A stretch of 64,000 bases of DNA, taken from Pseudomonas chlororaphis. GTDB lineage: Bacteria; Pseudomonadota; Gammaproteobacteria; Pseudomonadales; Pseudomonadaceae. Under the pieces are notes generated by a model that was not told the origin of the DNA, ran no database searches, and saw only the letters and a program-made list of their open reading frames with translations. The stretch covers positions 175,423 through 239,422 of the forward strand of contig NZ_JSFK01000023.1 in NCBI RefSeq assembly GCF_000783395.1. Direction: 5' to 3'. This document shows positions 8,504-16,517 of the stretch, in pieces. Within the stretch, counting starts at the first letter, position 1, and every line of letters begins with the position of its first letter. Made by a program: the position numbers and the translations under genes.

Positions 8504-9083
8504 GCGAGTTCTCCAGCGGGTTATCGAACAATCGATACCAGAACAACGCCACTTCGGCGGTGTTCGGATCAATGCCGCGATAGCGCAACTGGTCAACACC
8601 GCCAATCACGTAGCCACAACGCTCATACAATCGACAGGCGCCGAGGTTGTTGTTCTGGGTTTCGAGCATGATCCCCGGCAGCTTTTTCTTGCGACTCCAG
8701 AACTGCGCGACATCAAGCAGCGCTTTTGCCACACCATGGCGGCGGGCCGGCGCATGCACCGCCAGCTCATCGATGTGCGCGAAGCCGTTCCAGTTGGTGC
8801 TGATCACCAGGTGGCCGACCGGCTCATCATCCAGATAGGCCATGAAAATCGCGCTATCGGCCGCGTTGTGGAAAGCGCTGAACTCCTCCGGATCGATGCC
8901 GTAGCACTTGCGGTACGGCACGATCGGCGTTACCCGCCATTGCTCGACAGGCTGGCCAATCACGGCGGCGCCATAGGCGGCGACCTCGAAGCTGAAGTCG
9001 CTGCCCCAGATATACGGCGCAAAGCCTTCGTCGGCGACGCGCACCGACAGCCCTGGGTATTTCGGATTCATGACCGGTTGCAT
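8469..9083 (-). CDS. GNAT family N-acetyltransferase
   Basis: A single-domain acetyl-CoA-dependent acetyltransferase of 204 residues from the preferred ATG. The acetyl-CoA loop region reads ELAVHAPARRHGVAKALLDVAQFW, followed by ETQNNNLGACRLYERCGYVIGG, typical of motifs A and B. The pattern is close to the streptothricin acetyltransferase branch. An alternative ATG at 9101 overlaps the ldcA stop as ATGA. I prefer 9083 because the resulting start (MQPVMNPKYPGL) has a GAGGA site about 11 bp upstream. Its position directly after ldcA suggests co-transcription and possibly an amine substrate (inference). Confidence 0.82.
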   Translation of the reverse strand: MQPVMNPKYPGLSVRVADEGFAPYIWGSDFSFEVAAYGAAVIGQPVEQWRVTPIVPYRKCYGIDPEEFSAFHNAADSAIFMAYLDDEPVGHLVISTNWNGFAHIDELAVHAPARRHGVAKALLDVAQFWSRKKKLPGIMLETQNNNLGACRLYERCGYVIGGVDQLRYRGIDPNTAEVALFWYRLFDNPLENSLSSPASPRLVP

Positions 9084-9097
9084 ACTGGGAAATGTCC

Positions 9098-11353
9098 TCA
9101 TTCCTTGACGCAATCGACGGTGTATTGCCGTCCATTGCCTTCATCTTCGTGCTGCAATCCATGCACATCCGCGACAAAACCGGGGAAGCTGCTATCGAAC
9201 GTGCGAGCAAATTTCAGGTAATCAATAATCGAGCGAGTCGATTCGGTAAAGCGTTCGCCGGGCATGATCAGCGGAATCCCCGGTGGATACGGCACCAGCA
9301 TCACTGCAGCAATGCGTCCTTCCAACTGATCGATGGGTACTGCCTCGACTTCGCCACGCACCAGATGATCGTAGGCGTGCGCCGGTTTCATGGCGATTTC
9401 CGGTAGCACGGTGTACATGCGCTTGAGGTGTTTGGCCGTGGCATTGCTGCGGTAGCAGGCGTGCAATTGGTCGCACAAATCGCGCAAACCCATGCCGCGA
9501 TAACGCGCTGGGTCTTCTTGTGCCACACACGGCAGGCAAGTTTCCAGACGCACATTGGCGTCGTAGCTGCGTTTGAATTCCAGCAACTCGGTGAGCAGCG
9601 TGCTCCATTTGCCTTTGGTGATGCCCATCGAGAACAGCACCAGGAATGAATACAACCCGGTCTTCTCCACCACCAGCCCACGTTCCCAGAGGAATTTGCT
9701 GACCACCGCCGCCGGGATGCCCTTCTCGCTCAGCGCACCGCCGGCATTGAGCCCCGGCATGACGAGGGTGACTTTGATCGGATCGAGCAAAACGTAATCG
9801 TCACTGACTTCGCCAAAACCATGCCATTCGGCATCCGGTTGCAACAACCAGTCTTCAGTCTGCACGCGGTCGATGCCTTCGACACCCGGCGGCTGCCAGA
9901 TCGAAAACCACCAATCATCAGCGGCGATGTGCTGGCGCAGATTGGCCAGCGCGCGGCGGAAGCTCAGCGCTTCGTCAAAGGTTTCCTGCAACAGCGAACG
10001 CCCGGCCGGGCCTTCCATCATTGCCGACGCGACATCCAGCGAGGCGATGATGCTGTACTGCGGCGAAGTCGAGATGTGCATCATGAATGCTTCGTTGAAA
10101 CGGTCGCGATCGAGTTGCCGCGCGCCGCCGTCCTGCACATGAATCATCGACGCCTGACTGAACGCAGCGAGCAGCTTGTGCGTGGAATGCGTGGTGAACA
10201 CCAGCGGGCTGTCTTCGCTGCGCGAGGTGGCCATGCCGTAGCGCCCGGCGAAGAATTCATGAAACGCCGCATAGGCGTACCAGGCCTCATCGAAATGCAG
10301 CACTTCGACGCTGTTGCCGAGGCTTTGCTTGATCAGTTCGGCGTTGTAGCAGAGGCCGTCGTAGGTCGAGTTGGTGACCACGGCGAGTTTGACTTTCGGT
10401 GCGCGGCCCTTGGTCAGCGGACTGGCATCGATCTTCGCCTGAATAGATTCGCGGCTGAATTCGCTCAGCGGAATCGGCCCGATAATCCCCAGCTCATTGC
10501 GCTCCGGGCACAGGTACAGCGGAATCGCGCCGGTCATGATGATCGCGTGCAAAACAGACTTGTGGCAGTTGCGATCGACCAGCACCAGATCGTCGCGCGC
10601 AACCATCGAGTGCCAGACAATCTTGTTGGCGGTCGAGGTGCCATTGATCACGAAAAAGGTGTGATCGGCGCCGAAATTGCGCGCTGCACGCGCTTCTGCT
10701 TCAGCGAGCGGACCGGTGTGATCGAGCAGCGAACCGAGTTCCGGCACCGACACCGACAAATCCGAACGCAGGGTGTTTTCGCCGAAGAACTGATGGAACG
10801 CCTGCCCCACCGGACTCTTGTGATACGCCACGCCGCCGCCATGGCCGGGGGTGTGCCAGGAATAATTGGAGTCGGCGGTGTGCTGCACCAGCGCCTTGAA
10901 AAACGGTGGCAACAAACCATCCAGATACTTGCGCGCCGCCCGCGCGACCTGCCGAGCCAGAAACGGCACGGTGTCTTCGAACAGATAGAGAATGCCACGC
11001 AGTTGATTGAGCTCGGCCATGGCATCGGCCGGGGCGTTTTCCAGGGTGACTTGCTCGCCGAGGGCGAAGATCGGCAGATCCGGCGCACGCACCCGCGCCA
11101 GACCGATCAGTTCGGCCATGTTCTGCAACAGATGCGAGTTGGTGCTGGCATCCTCGGCGGCAATCAACATGCACGCGAGGCCGTGGTGGGTCGACGCCAC
11201 CAACCGCCCTTCGGCGTAGTCGATGGCCGAAACGATACTGAACCCTTCCTGTTCCAACTCCCGGGCGATGCCACGGATACGGTCACCGGCGACCGTGTCG
11301 GCCTTGATGTCGCGATGGACGATCAACACCGGAAACTTCAAATCTTTGTACAT
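9098..11353 (-). CDS. ldcA: Lysine (Orn/Lys/Arg class) decarboxylase
   Basis: A 751-residue PLP-dependent fold-type I decarboxylase with an N-terminal wing domain (VLIVHRDIKADTVAGDRIRG), a central PLP domain with the lysine motif HSTHKLLAAFSQ near residue 390, and the family C-terminal domain. Length and neighbourhood match P. aeruginosa PA1818 (LdcA), which converts lysine to cadaverine and is induced through the arginine regulator ArgR. Ornithine or arginine as substrate cannot be excluded from sequence alone. The annotated start is MYKDLKFPVL; a longer frame to 11398 adds a non-conserved tail. Confidence 0.9.
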   Translation of the reverse strand: MYKDLKFPVLIVHRDIKADTVAGDRIRGIARELEQEGFSIVSAIDYAEGRLVASTHHGLACMLIAAEDASTNSHLLQNMAELIGLARVRAPDLPIFALGEQVTLENAPADAMAELNQLRGILYLFEDTVPFLARQVARAARKYLDGLLPPFFKALVQHTADSNYSWHTPGHGGGVAYHKSPVGQAFHQFFGENTLRSDLSVSVPELGSLLDHTGPLAEAEARAARNFGADHTFFVINGTSTANKIVWHSMVARDDLVLVDRNCHKSVLHAIIMTGAIPLYLCPERNELGIIGPIPLSEFSRESIQAKIDASPLTKGRAPKVKLAVVTNSTYDGLCYNAELIKQSLGNSVEVLHFDEAWYAYAAFHEFFAGRYGMATSRSEDSPLVFTTHSTHKLLAAFSQASMIHVQDGGARQLDRDRFNEAFMMHISTSPQYSIIASLDVASAMMEGPAGRSLLQETFDEALSFRRALANLRQHIAADDWWFSIWQPPGVEGIDRVQTEDWLLQPDAEWHGFGEVSDDYVLLDPIKVTLVMPGLNAGGALSEKGIPAAVVSKFLWERGLVVEKTGLYSFLVLFSMGITKGKWSTLLTELLEFKRSYDANVRLETCLPCVAQEDPARYRGMGLRDLCDQLHACYRSNATAKHLKRMYTVLPEIAMKPAHAYDHLVRGEVEAVPIDQLEGRIAAVMLVPYPPGIPLIMPGERFTESTRSIIDYLKFARTFDSSFPGFVADVHGLQHEDEGNGRQYTVDCVKE

Positions 11354-11459
11354 GAGGCTCAGTGTCCTGAGGCGGCAGGTTTGAATCTGCCAATGCACTC
11401 AGGGTAGAGGGTTGCAGCGAAAGTGGCGAGGGTGGCCAGTTGGCTTCATGCCGCCAAAA

Positions 11460-11490
11460 GCAAAGATCGCAGGCTGGGCTGCGATCTTTT
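11460..11490 (-). terminator. Hairpin terminator after dnaQ
   Basis: The arms AAAGATCGCAG and CTGCGATCTTT pair around a six-base loop, and on the minus strand are followed by TTTGCTTTT. It lies 7 bp after the dnaQ stop. The sequence belongs to the same AAGATCGCAGCC repeat type seen near 42.4 kb. Confidence 0.75.
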
Positions 11491-11496
11491 GGTCTC

Positions 11497-12255
11497 TCAA
11501 GCCTGTGCGTCGGCTTCGGCGATCTGCGTCCACAGCGCCGGCCCACCCGCCGACTTGGCAATAATTTCCAGCCGCACCAGATGAGCAGCGAGCTCATCTT
11601 CAGTCGCACGAATGATCCGCGCAGGCTGGCGATCCGCTGGCAAACGACGAATCTCGGTCGCCGAGTTGTCCGCGCCATCGCCGGTGCCATTGCCATCAGA
11701 CGCATTACCCGCCAGCGACAGACTGGTCTGGCCGCCGGTCATGGTCAGGTAGACGTCGGCGAGAATCTCCGAGTCGAGCAAAGCGCCGTGCAGTTCACGG
11801 CCGGAGTTGTCAACGCCATAACGTTTGCACAACGCATCGAGGCTGTTGCGCTGCCCCGGGTGACGTTCCCGGGCCATCATCAGGGTGTCGAGGATCGAGC
11901 AGTGCTGGGTGATGTCAGCGCGATCGTGCTGGCCCATCAAGGCGAATTCGTTGTTGATGAAGCCAACGTCGAACGCCGCGTTATGGATGATCAGCTGTGC
12001 GCCTTTGATGAACTCGAAGAACTCATCGGCCACTTCGGCAAAGCGCGGTTTGCCGACGAGGAATTCGTTGGTGATGCCGTGAACGCCGATGGCGCCTTCA
12101 TCACTCTCGCGATCGGGTTGCAGGTAAACGTGAAAGTGCCGGCCCGTGAGGCGCCGACCGATCAGTTCGACACAGCCGATTTCAATGATCCGGTGACCAT
12201 CGGTCACCGGCATGCCGGTGGTTTCGGTATCGAGTACAACGGATCTGGTGGCCAT
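11497..12255 (-). CDS. dnaQ: DNA polymerase III epsilon subunit (proofreading exonuclease)
   Basis: A 252-residue DEDDh 3'-5' exonuclease. Exo I is LDTETTG (Asp9, Glu11), exo II is NAAFDVGF (Asp96) and exo III is HGALLDSEILAD (His156, Asp161). A beta-clamp-binding motif QTSLSL follows at about 176-181, in the position of E. coli QTSMAF. The C-terminal segment to residue 252 should bind the alpha subunit. It is downstream of rnhA on the same strand, but a REPIN lies between them. Confidence 0.96.
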   Translation of the reverse strand: MATRSVVLDTETTGMPVTDGHRIIEIGCVELIGRRLTGRHFHVYLQPDRESDEGAIGVHGITNEFLVGKPRFAEVADEFFEFIKGAQLIIHNAAFDVGFINNEFALMGQHDRADITQHCSILDTLMMARERHPGQRNSLDALCKRYGVDNSGRELHGALLDSEILADVYLTMTGGQTSLSLAGNASDGNGTGDGADNSATEIRRLPADRQPARIIRATEDELAAHLVRLEIIAKSAGGPALWTQIAEADAQA

Positions 12256-12344
12256 CAGTGTTCAGCTCTCAGCGGGTCGATCTTGCAAAAAACGCGGATA
12301 TTAACACGCTCGTCGGGGTGTTTCAGTCAGACCGTGGCGTCCCA

Positions 12345-12440
12345 TTCGCGAGCAGGCTCGCTCCCACATTGGAATGCATTCCAACTTAGGGCATCAGATC
12401 TGGAATGCATTTCCCTGTGGGAGCGAGCCTGCTCGCGAAG
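12345..12440. repeat. REPIN (GCGAGCAGGCTCGC class)
   Basis: Inverted arms ttcgcgagcaggctcgctcc and ggagcgagcctgctcgcgaa are separated by about 45 bp. The spacer contains a second small inverted repeat (ggaatgcattcc). The element occupies most of the rnhA-dnaQ gap. Confidence 0.9.
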
Positions 12441-12465
12441 GCCGCGCCACGGTGTAACGGCAAAA

Positions 12466-12936
12466 TCAGCTTTGCTTGTAACCGCGCACTTCGTCGACAC
12501 CACGGTTAGCCAACTGGTCCGCCCGCTCGTTACCGTGATGGCCAATGTGCCCACGCACCCATTTCCAGGTGACCTTGTGGCGGTTGACCTGCTCATCCAG
12601 CTCTTTCCACAGATCAGCGTTCTTCACCGGCTCTTTCGCCGCAGTTTTCCAGCCACGCTTCTTCCAGTTGGCCATCCACTCGTTGATGCCCTTCATCACA
12701 TACTGCGAGTCAGTCACCAGCAGCACTTCGCACGGGCGCTTCAAGGCTTCGAGGCCGCGAATCGCGCCGAGCAGTTCCATGCGGTTGTTGGTGGTGTTGG
12801 CTTCACCGCCCCACAGTTCCTTTTCGACGCCCTTGCACACCAGCAAGGCGCCCCAGCCGCCCGGGCCGGGATTGCCTTTGCAGGCGCCGTCGGTGAACAG
12901 TTCTACGGTGTCGACGCTTTCAACGCTTTCGCTCAT
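12466..12936 (-). CDS. rnhA: Ribonuclease HI
   Basis: A 156-residue endonuclease that cuts the RNA strand of RNA-DNA hybrids. The DEDD metal residues are visible as Asp16 (LFTDGACKGNPG), Glu54 (NNRMELLGAI), Asp76 (VTDSQYV) and Asp140 (GNERADQLA). The basic handle (NWKKRGWKTAAKEPVKN) is present as in E. coli RNase HI. A perfect GGCCGGA/TCCGGCC hairpin at 12992-13010 lies between it and the methyltransferase gene upstream, without a following T-run on either strand. Confidence 0.97.
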   Translation of the reverse strand: MSESVESVDTVELFTDGACKGNPGPGGWGALLVCKGVEKELWGGEANTTNNRMELLGAIRGLEALKRPCEVLLVTDSQYVMKGINEWMANWKKRGWKTAAKEPVKNADLWKELDEQVNRHKVTWKWVRGHIGHHGNERADQLANRGVDEVRGYKQS

Positions 12937-13027
12937 GCCACTCTATCCAGAAAAATGCCTGTCTTGCCGATCACGGATCGACAATGACCGCGGCCGGAAC
13001 AAGTCCGGCCACTTATAAAAAGAAGGT

Positions 13028-13786
13028 TTACGGTTCGATGCGGCGGCGGTTGACCTTGGCCATTGGCAACGGAATCAGCTTGCCCATCGGCTCGCGACGT
13101 TCCTGACGCAGCGGCCTGAGCCCAACCACAATCTTGCGCGCGACCAATAAGTAGAAGCCGCCACCCGACAGCTGCCAGTCACCGGCCTTGCGTTCCCAGC
13201 CAGCCAGTCGGGCTTGCCACTTGGGTGACGCGAGCGGCGGACGATAGCACCCGAAGCGGCGTTTCTCCAGCGCAAAGCCCAGCAGATTGAGCCAGTCGGC
13301 CACCCGCGACGGCGAGATGCAGCGTGCCTTTCGCAGGGCGTCGTGGGCAAAAACATGACGCAGACCCCAGGTGCTCCACGGGTTGATACCGATGATCAGC
13401 AAATGCCCGCCGGGGCGCACGCTGCTCGCTGCTTCACGCAGCAATCCGTGGGGCGACAGGCAGAAATCCAGACCGTGCTGCATCACCACCACATCGGCGG
13501 CATGCTCGCTCAGCGGCCAGGCCTGCTCTTCGCAGACAATCTCGACGCCCGGCAACGGCGCACCGAGGCGCACATTGCGCTGCACTTGCGGCGCCGCCGG
13601 CGGGGTCTCGGCCGATGGCCCGTAGTGCACCAGATAACCGCCAAAGAACCGGCCCAACTCATCTTCGAGCATGCGCCGCTCTTCATCGAGCAGAAATTGC
13701 CCGAGCGGGCCGGACAGCCATTCACGGGCTGCACCGATCAGGGCCAGCCAGTCAGGATCAGCCTGTGCGAACGCTTTATCACTCAT
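13028..13786 (-). CDS. Class I SAM methyltransferase-like protein
   Basis: A 252-residue protein matching P. aeruginosa PA1814 by position between rnhA and gloB. The later methyltransferase motifs are visible (ADVVVMQHGLDFCLSPHGLLREAASSVRPGGHLLIIGINPWSTWG). The glycine-rich motif I (normally D/E-x-G-x-G) is not: that position reads VRLGAPLPGVEIV. It may use a diverged cofactor site or have lost catalysis. A longer frame starts four codons earlier. It diverges from gloB across 66 bp. Confidence 0.75.
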   Translation of the reverse strand: MSDKAFAQADPDWLALIGAAREWLSGPLGQFLLDEERRMLEDELGRFFGGYLVHYGPSAETPPAAPQVQRNVRLGAPLPGVEIVCEEQAWPLSEHAADVVVMQHGLDFCLSPHGLLREAASSVRPGGHLLIIGINPWSTWGLRHVFAHDALRKARCISPSRVADWLNLLGFALEKRRFGCYRPPLASPKWQARLAGWERKAGDWQLSGGGFYLLVARKIVVGLRPLRQERREPMGKLIPLPMAKVNRRRIEP

Positions 13787-13852
13787 CGCATTCTCCAAAG
13801 CGCCAGGAACTACTAAGATGCGCCAATGTTTTCCGCTTGGCGAATTCCGACG

Positions 13853-14620
13853 ATGATACAGATCAGTGCCCTGCCCGCGTTCACCGATAACTACATCTGG
13901 TTGTTACAGGATCACCGCACCCAGCGCTGCGCCGTGGTCGACCCGGGCGATGCCGCGCCGGTGCAGGCGTGGCTTGACGCGCATCCGGGCTGGGTGTTGA
14001 GCGATATCCTGATCACCCACCACCATCATGATCACGTTGGCGGCGTCGAACGACTGAAAGCGGCGACCGGTGCGAAAGTCTACGGCCCGGCCAGCGAAAG
14101 CATTCCAGGGCGCGATGTGGCGCTCAAGGACAACGACACAGTCAGCGTGCTCGGCTGGGACTTCGACGTCTATGCGGTGCCCGGTCACACCCTGGGCCAC
14201 ATTGCCTATTACCACCACGGCCTGCTGTTCTGCGGCGACACGCTGTTCGCTGCCGGTTGCGGACGTTTGTTCGAAGGCACGCCGGAGCAAATGCACCACT
14301 CACTCAGCCGCCTCGCCGCGTTACCGGAAGATACGCTGGTCTACTGCCCCCATGAATACACCCTGAGCAATCTCAAGTTTGCCGCCGCCGTCGAGCCAAG
14401 CAATCCGCACATTGCCGCCCGTCTGGAAAAAGTCACCCAGCAACGGCAAAACGGCGTGATGACCCTGCCCTCGACCCTCGCCCTGGAAAAGCTCACAAAT
14501 CCATTTTTGCGCACCTTTGAAACATTGGTTACACAAAAAGTGGACGAACGGGCAGGCGCTCAAAACCGGGCGCCGAGTGAGGTATTTGCGGCTCTGCGAG
14601 CCTGGAAAGATAAGTTCTAA
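13853..14620 (+). CDS. gloB: Hydroxyacylglutathione hydrolase (glyoxalase II)
   Basis: This enzyme hydrolyses S-lactoylglutathione to lactate and glutathione, the second step of methylglyoxal detoxification. The 255-residue length is typical. The metallo-beta-lactamase motif THHHHDHVGG begins at Thr55, giving His56, His58, Asp60 and His61 as metal ligands. Further ligands are in VPGHTLGHIAYY, FCGDTLFAAGCGRLFEG and PHEYTLSNL. I use the ATG giving MIQISALPAFTDNY, the conserved family N-terminus, rather than a frame extension from 13826. Confidence 0.96.
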   Translation: MIQISALPAFTDNYIWLLQDHRTQRCAVVDPGDAAPVQAWLDAHPGWVLSDILITHHHHDHVGGVERLKAATGAKVYGPASESIPGRDVALKDNDTVSVLGWDFDVYAVPGHTLGHIAYYHHGLLFCGDTLFAAGCGRLFEGTPEQMHHSLSRLAALPEDTLVYCPHEYTLSNLKFAAAVEPSNPHIAARLEKVTQQRQNGVMTLPSTLALEKLTNPFLRTFETLVTQKVDERAGAQNRAPSEVFAALRAWKDKF

Positions 14621-14654
14621 GTGCCCCGCCACTTGGTACAAAAATTCTGAATGG

Positions 14655-14683
14655 TTGACCTAGGGGGGTGCGCTTTCTAGAAT
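14655..14683 (+). promoter_or_regulatory. Sigma-70 promoter of mltD
   Basis: TTGACC at 14655-14660 and TAGAAT at 14678-14683 are separated by exactly 17 bp. They lie 36 bp before the mltD ATG, in the gap after gloB. This is the best-matching housekeeping promoter I saw in the window. Confidence 0.75.
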
Positions 14684-14719
14684 CGCCCGACATTTTTGCC
14701 CGGAACTTACTTCCAGCCA

Positions 14720-16183
14720 ATGTCGTCATCCATACGTAAGTCCGTCAATTCAGACGCATTGACCCGCCTGGCGCAAGCCATCGCGGTGGCTGTGTCCGCC
14801 ACGCTGGCGGGCTGTTCCAGCCATGCTCCGCAGACTGAAGCGACCCATACGCCGAACATTGCTGCGCGAGCCAAGCAGAAGCCGATCTGGCTGACCGAAA
14901 AGCCCAGCCCACAGGTTCCCCAGGACATCTGGGAACGCATGCGCCAGGGCTTTCAGCTGCAGGAAGGCCTCGGCGTCAACCCGCGCATCGAGCAACAGCG
15001 CCTGTGGTTCGCCAGCAATCCCTCTTTCCTCGAAAACGCCGGCGAACGCGGCAGTCTCTATATTCACTACATCGTCGAACGCCTCGAAGAACGCAACATG
15101 CCGCTGGAACTGGCCCTGTTGCCAGTGATTGAAAGCGCCTACAACCCGATGGCTTATTCCCGGGCCGATGCAGTCGGGCTGTGGCAATTCATTCCTTCCA
15201 CCGGGCGTTACTTCAACCTGCGTCAGACCCGCTTCTATGATGGCCGTCGCGACATCACCGCCTCGACCACCGCTGCGATGGATTACCTGACCCGTCTGCA
15301 CGACATGTTCAACGGCGACTGGCTGCTGGCTCTGGCGGCGTACAACGCCGGCGAAGGTACGGTCAGCCGCGCGATCGAGCGTAACGAAAAGCTTGGCCTG
15401 CCCACCGACTACTGGAACCTGCCGCTGCCGGCAGAAACCCAGGCCTACGTGCCGAAGCTGCTGGCGCTGTCGCAAGTTGTGCTGGCGCCGGAAGCCTACG
15501 GCGTCAATCTCAACCCGATCGCCAACGAACCGTACTTCCAGGTCGTCGAAATCAACCAGCGCATGGATTTGTCCAAGGTCGCCGCGGTTGCCAACATCGA
15601 CGAAGACGAACTGTTCCAGCTCAACCCTGCATTCAAGCAACGCACCACCATCGACGGCCCCCAGCATTTGCTGGTGCCGACGTCGAAGGCGCAACTGCTG
15701 ACCGCCAGTTTGCAGACCATGCGGCCTGACGAGCTGATCAGCCCGCGTTCACTGAAGCCGGTGTTCGAGGGTGCTGACCCATCGGAAGTGGCCAAGCTCA
15801 AACGTGCTTATCGCGTGAAGCGTGGCGACAACCTTGGTTCCATCGCCAAGGCCAACAAGGTTGAAGTCAAGGATCTGCAACGCTGGAACAAGCTGACTGG
15901 CAAGAACCTCAAGGTTGGCCAGACCCTTGTCATGCAGGACACCACCAAGCGTGCTCCGGCTCGCAAGTCCGGTCGGGTCAACACAGTGGTTGCGGCCAAC
16001 AGCAAGAGCAAAGGCAAGGACGACAGCGCGCAGCAGACCCAGTACAAGGTCAAACGCGGCGATACGCTGTACGTGGTAGCCAAGCGCTTCAACGTTGAGA
16101 TGCAGCATCTCAAGCGCTGGAATCCGGGTGCGGGTAAAGCATTGAAGCCGGGGCAGATGCTCACGGTTTATCAGCCGCACTGA
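14720..16183 (+). CDS. mltD: Membrane-bound lytic murein transglycosylase D
   Basis: A 487-residue outer-membrane lipoprotein that cleaves peptidoglycan glycan strands. A lipobox LAGC places the lipidated cysteine at residue 32. The SLT domain has the catalytic Glu138 in LLPVIESAYNPMAYS, followed by AVGLWQFIPSTG and ALAAYNAGEG. Two LysM domains occur at about 361-405 and 441-485 (YRVKRGDNLGSIA and YKVKRGDTLYVVA), joined by a Lys/Arg/Ser-rich linker. A frame extending to 14696 uses TTG and would add eight unconvincing residues. Confidence 0.95.
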   Translation: MSSSIRKSVNSDALTRLAQAIAVAVSATLAGCSSHAPQTEATHTPNIAARAKQKPIWLTEKPSPQVPQDIWERMRQGFQLQEGLGVNPRIEQQRLWFASNPSFLENAGERGSLYIHYIVERLEERNMPLELALLPVIESAYNPMAYSRADAVGLWQFIPSTGRYFNLRQTRFYDGRRDITASTTAAMDYLTRLHDMFNGDWLLALAAYNAGEGTVSRAIERNEKLGLPTDYWNLPLPAETQAYVPKLLALSQVVLAPEAYGVNLNPIANEPYFQVVEINQRMDLSKVAAVANIDEDELFQLNPAFKQRTTIDGPQHLLVPTSKAQLLTASLQTMRPDELISPRSLKPVFEGADPSEVAKLKRAYRVKRGDNLGSIAKANKVEVKDLQRWNKLTGKNLKVGQTLVMQDTTKRAPARKSGRVNTVVAANSKSKGKDDSAQQTQYKVKRGDTLYVVAKRFNVEMQHLKRWNPGAGKALKPGQMLTVYQPH

Positions 16184-16188
16184 TGAAG

Positions 16189-16218
16189 AGCCCCTGAGTT
16201 TCAGGGGCTTTTTTTTTG
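16189..16218 (+). terminator. Rho-independent terminator of mltD
   Basis: Nine-base arms agcccctga and tcaggggct enclose a three-base loop, followed by a run of T residues. It begins 6 bp after the mltD stop. Confidence 0.93.
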
Positions 16219-16249
16219 GTTCGGATTTTGTGGCGTGCTTTAGATCGAT

Positions 16250-16410
16250 CCCCCTCACCCCAGCCCTCTCCCCCAAGGGGCGAGGGGGAAAGGGAGCCGA
16301 TCTCCGTGTTGTTCAAAATCCGGGTTCGACTCGGTATCGCACGTCGGTGCAACCCTCCAGAGCACCACGTTCAGTCCCCTCTCCCCCCGGGAGAGGGTTA
16401 GCGTGAGGGC
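16250..16410. repeat. Inverted pair of CCCTCTCCC-type repeats
   Basis: The left copy at 16250-16300 (ccctcaccccagccctctcc) and the right copy at 16374-16410 (ctctccccccgggagagggt) are in inverted order around about 75 bp. The family recurs near 50.2, 50.4, 53.7 and 53.85 kb. The rest of the 299-bp mltD-nppA1 gap shows no gene. Confidence 0.8.
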
Positions 16411-16517
16411 CTCTTCGCGCAAACGATTAACCGCGCATTAACCCGCATCTTTTTCCTGTCCAGACAAGCTGTTACTGTACGGCCCACTAAGCCCAAGCCG
16501 CCTGGATCGGATCTGAC

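Noticed and set aside
9821..11407. Open frame of 528 codons on the plus strand
   Set aside because: It is antisense to ldcA over its whole length; the opposite strand has clear decarboxylase motifs and this frame shows none.
12992..13010. Terminator of the methyltransferase gene
   Set aside because: The hairpin is perfect but lacks a T-run on the required strand; it is only mentioned in the rnhA entry.
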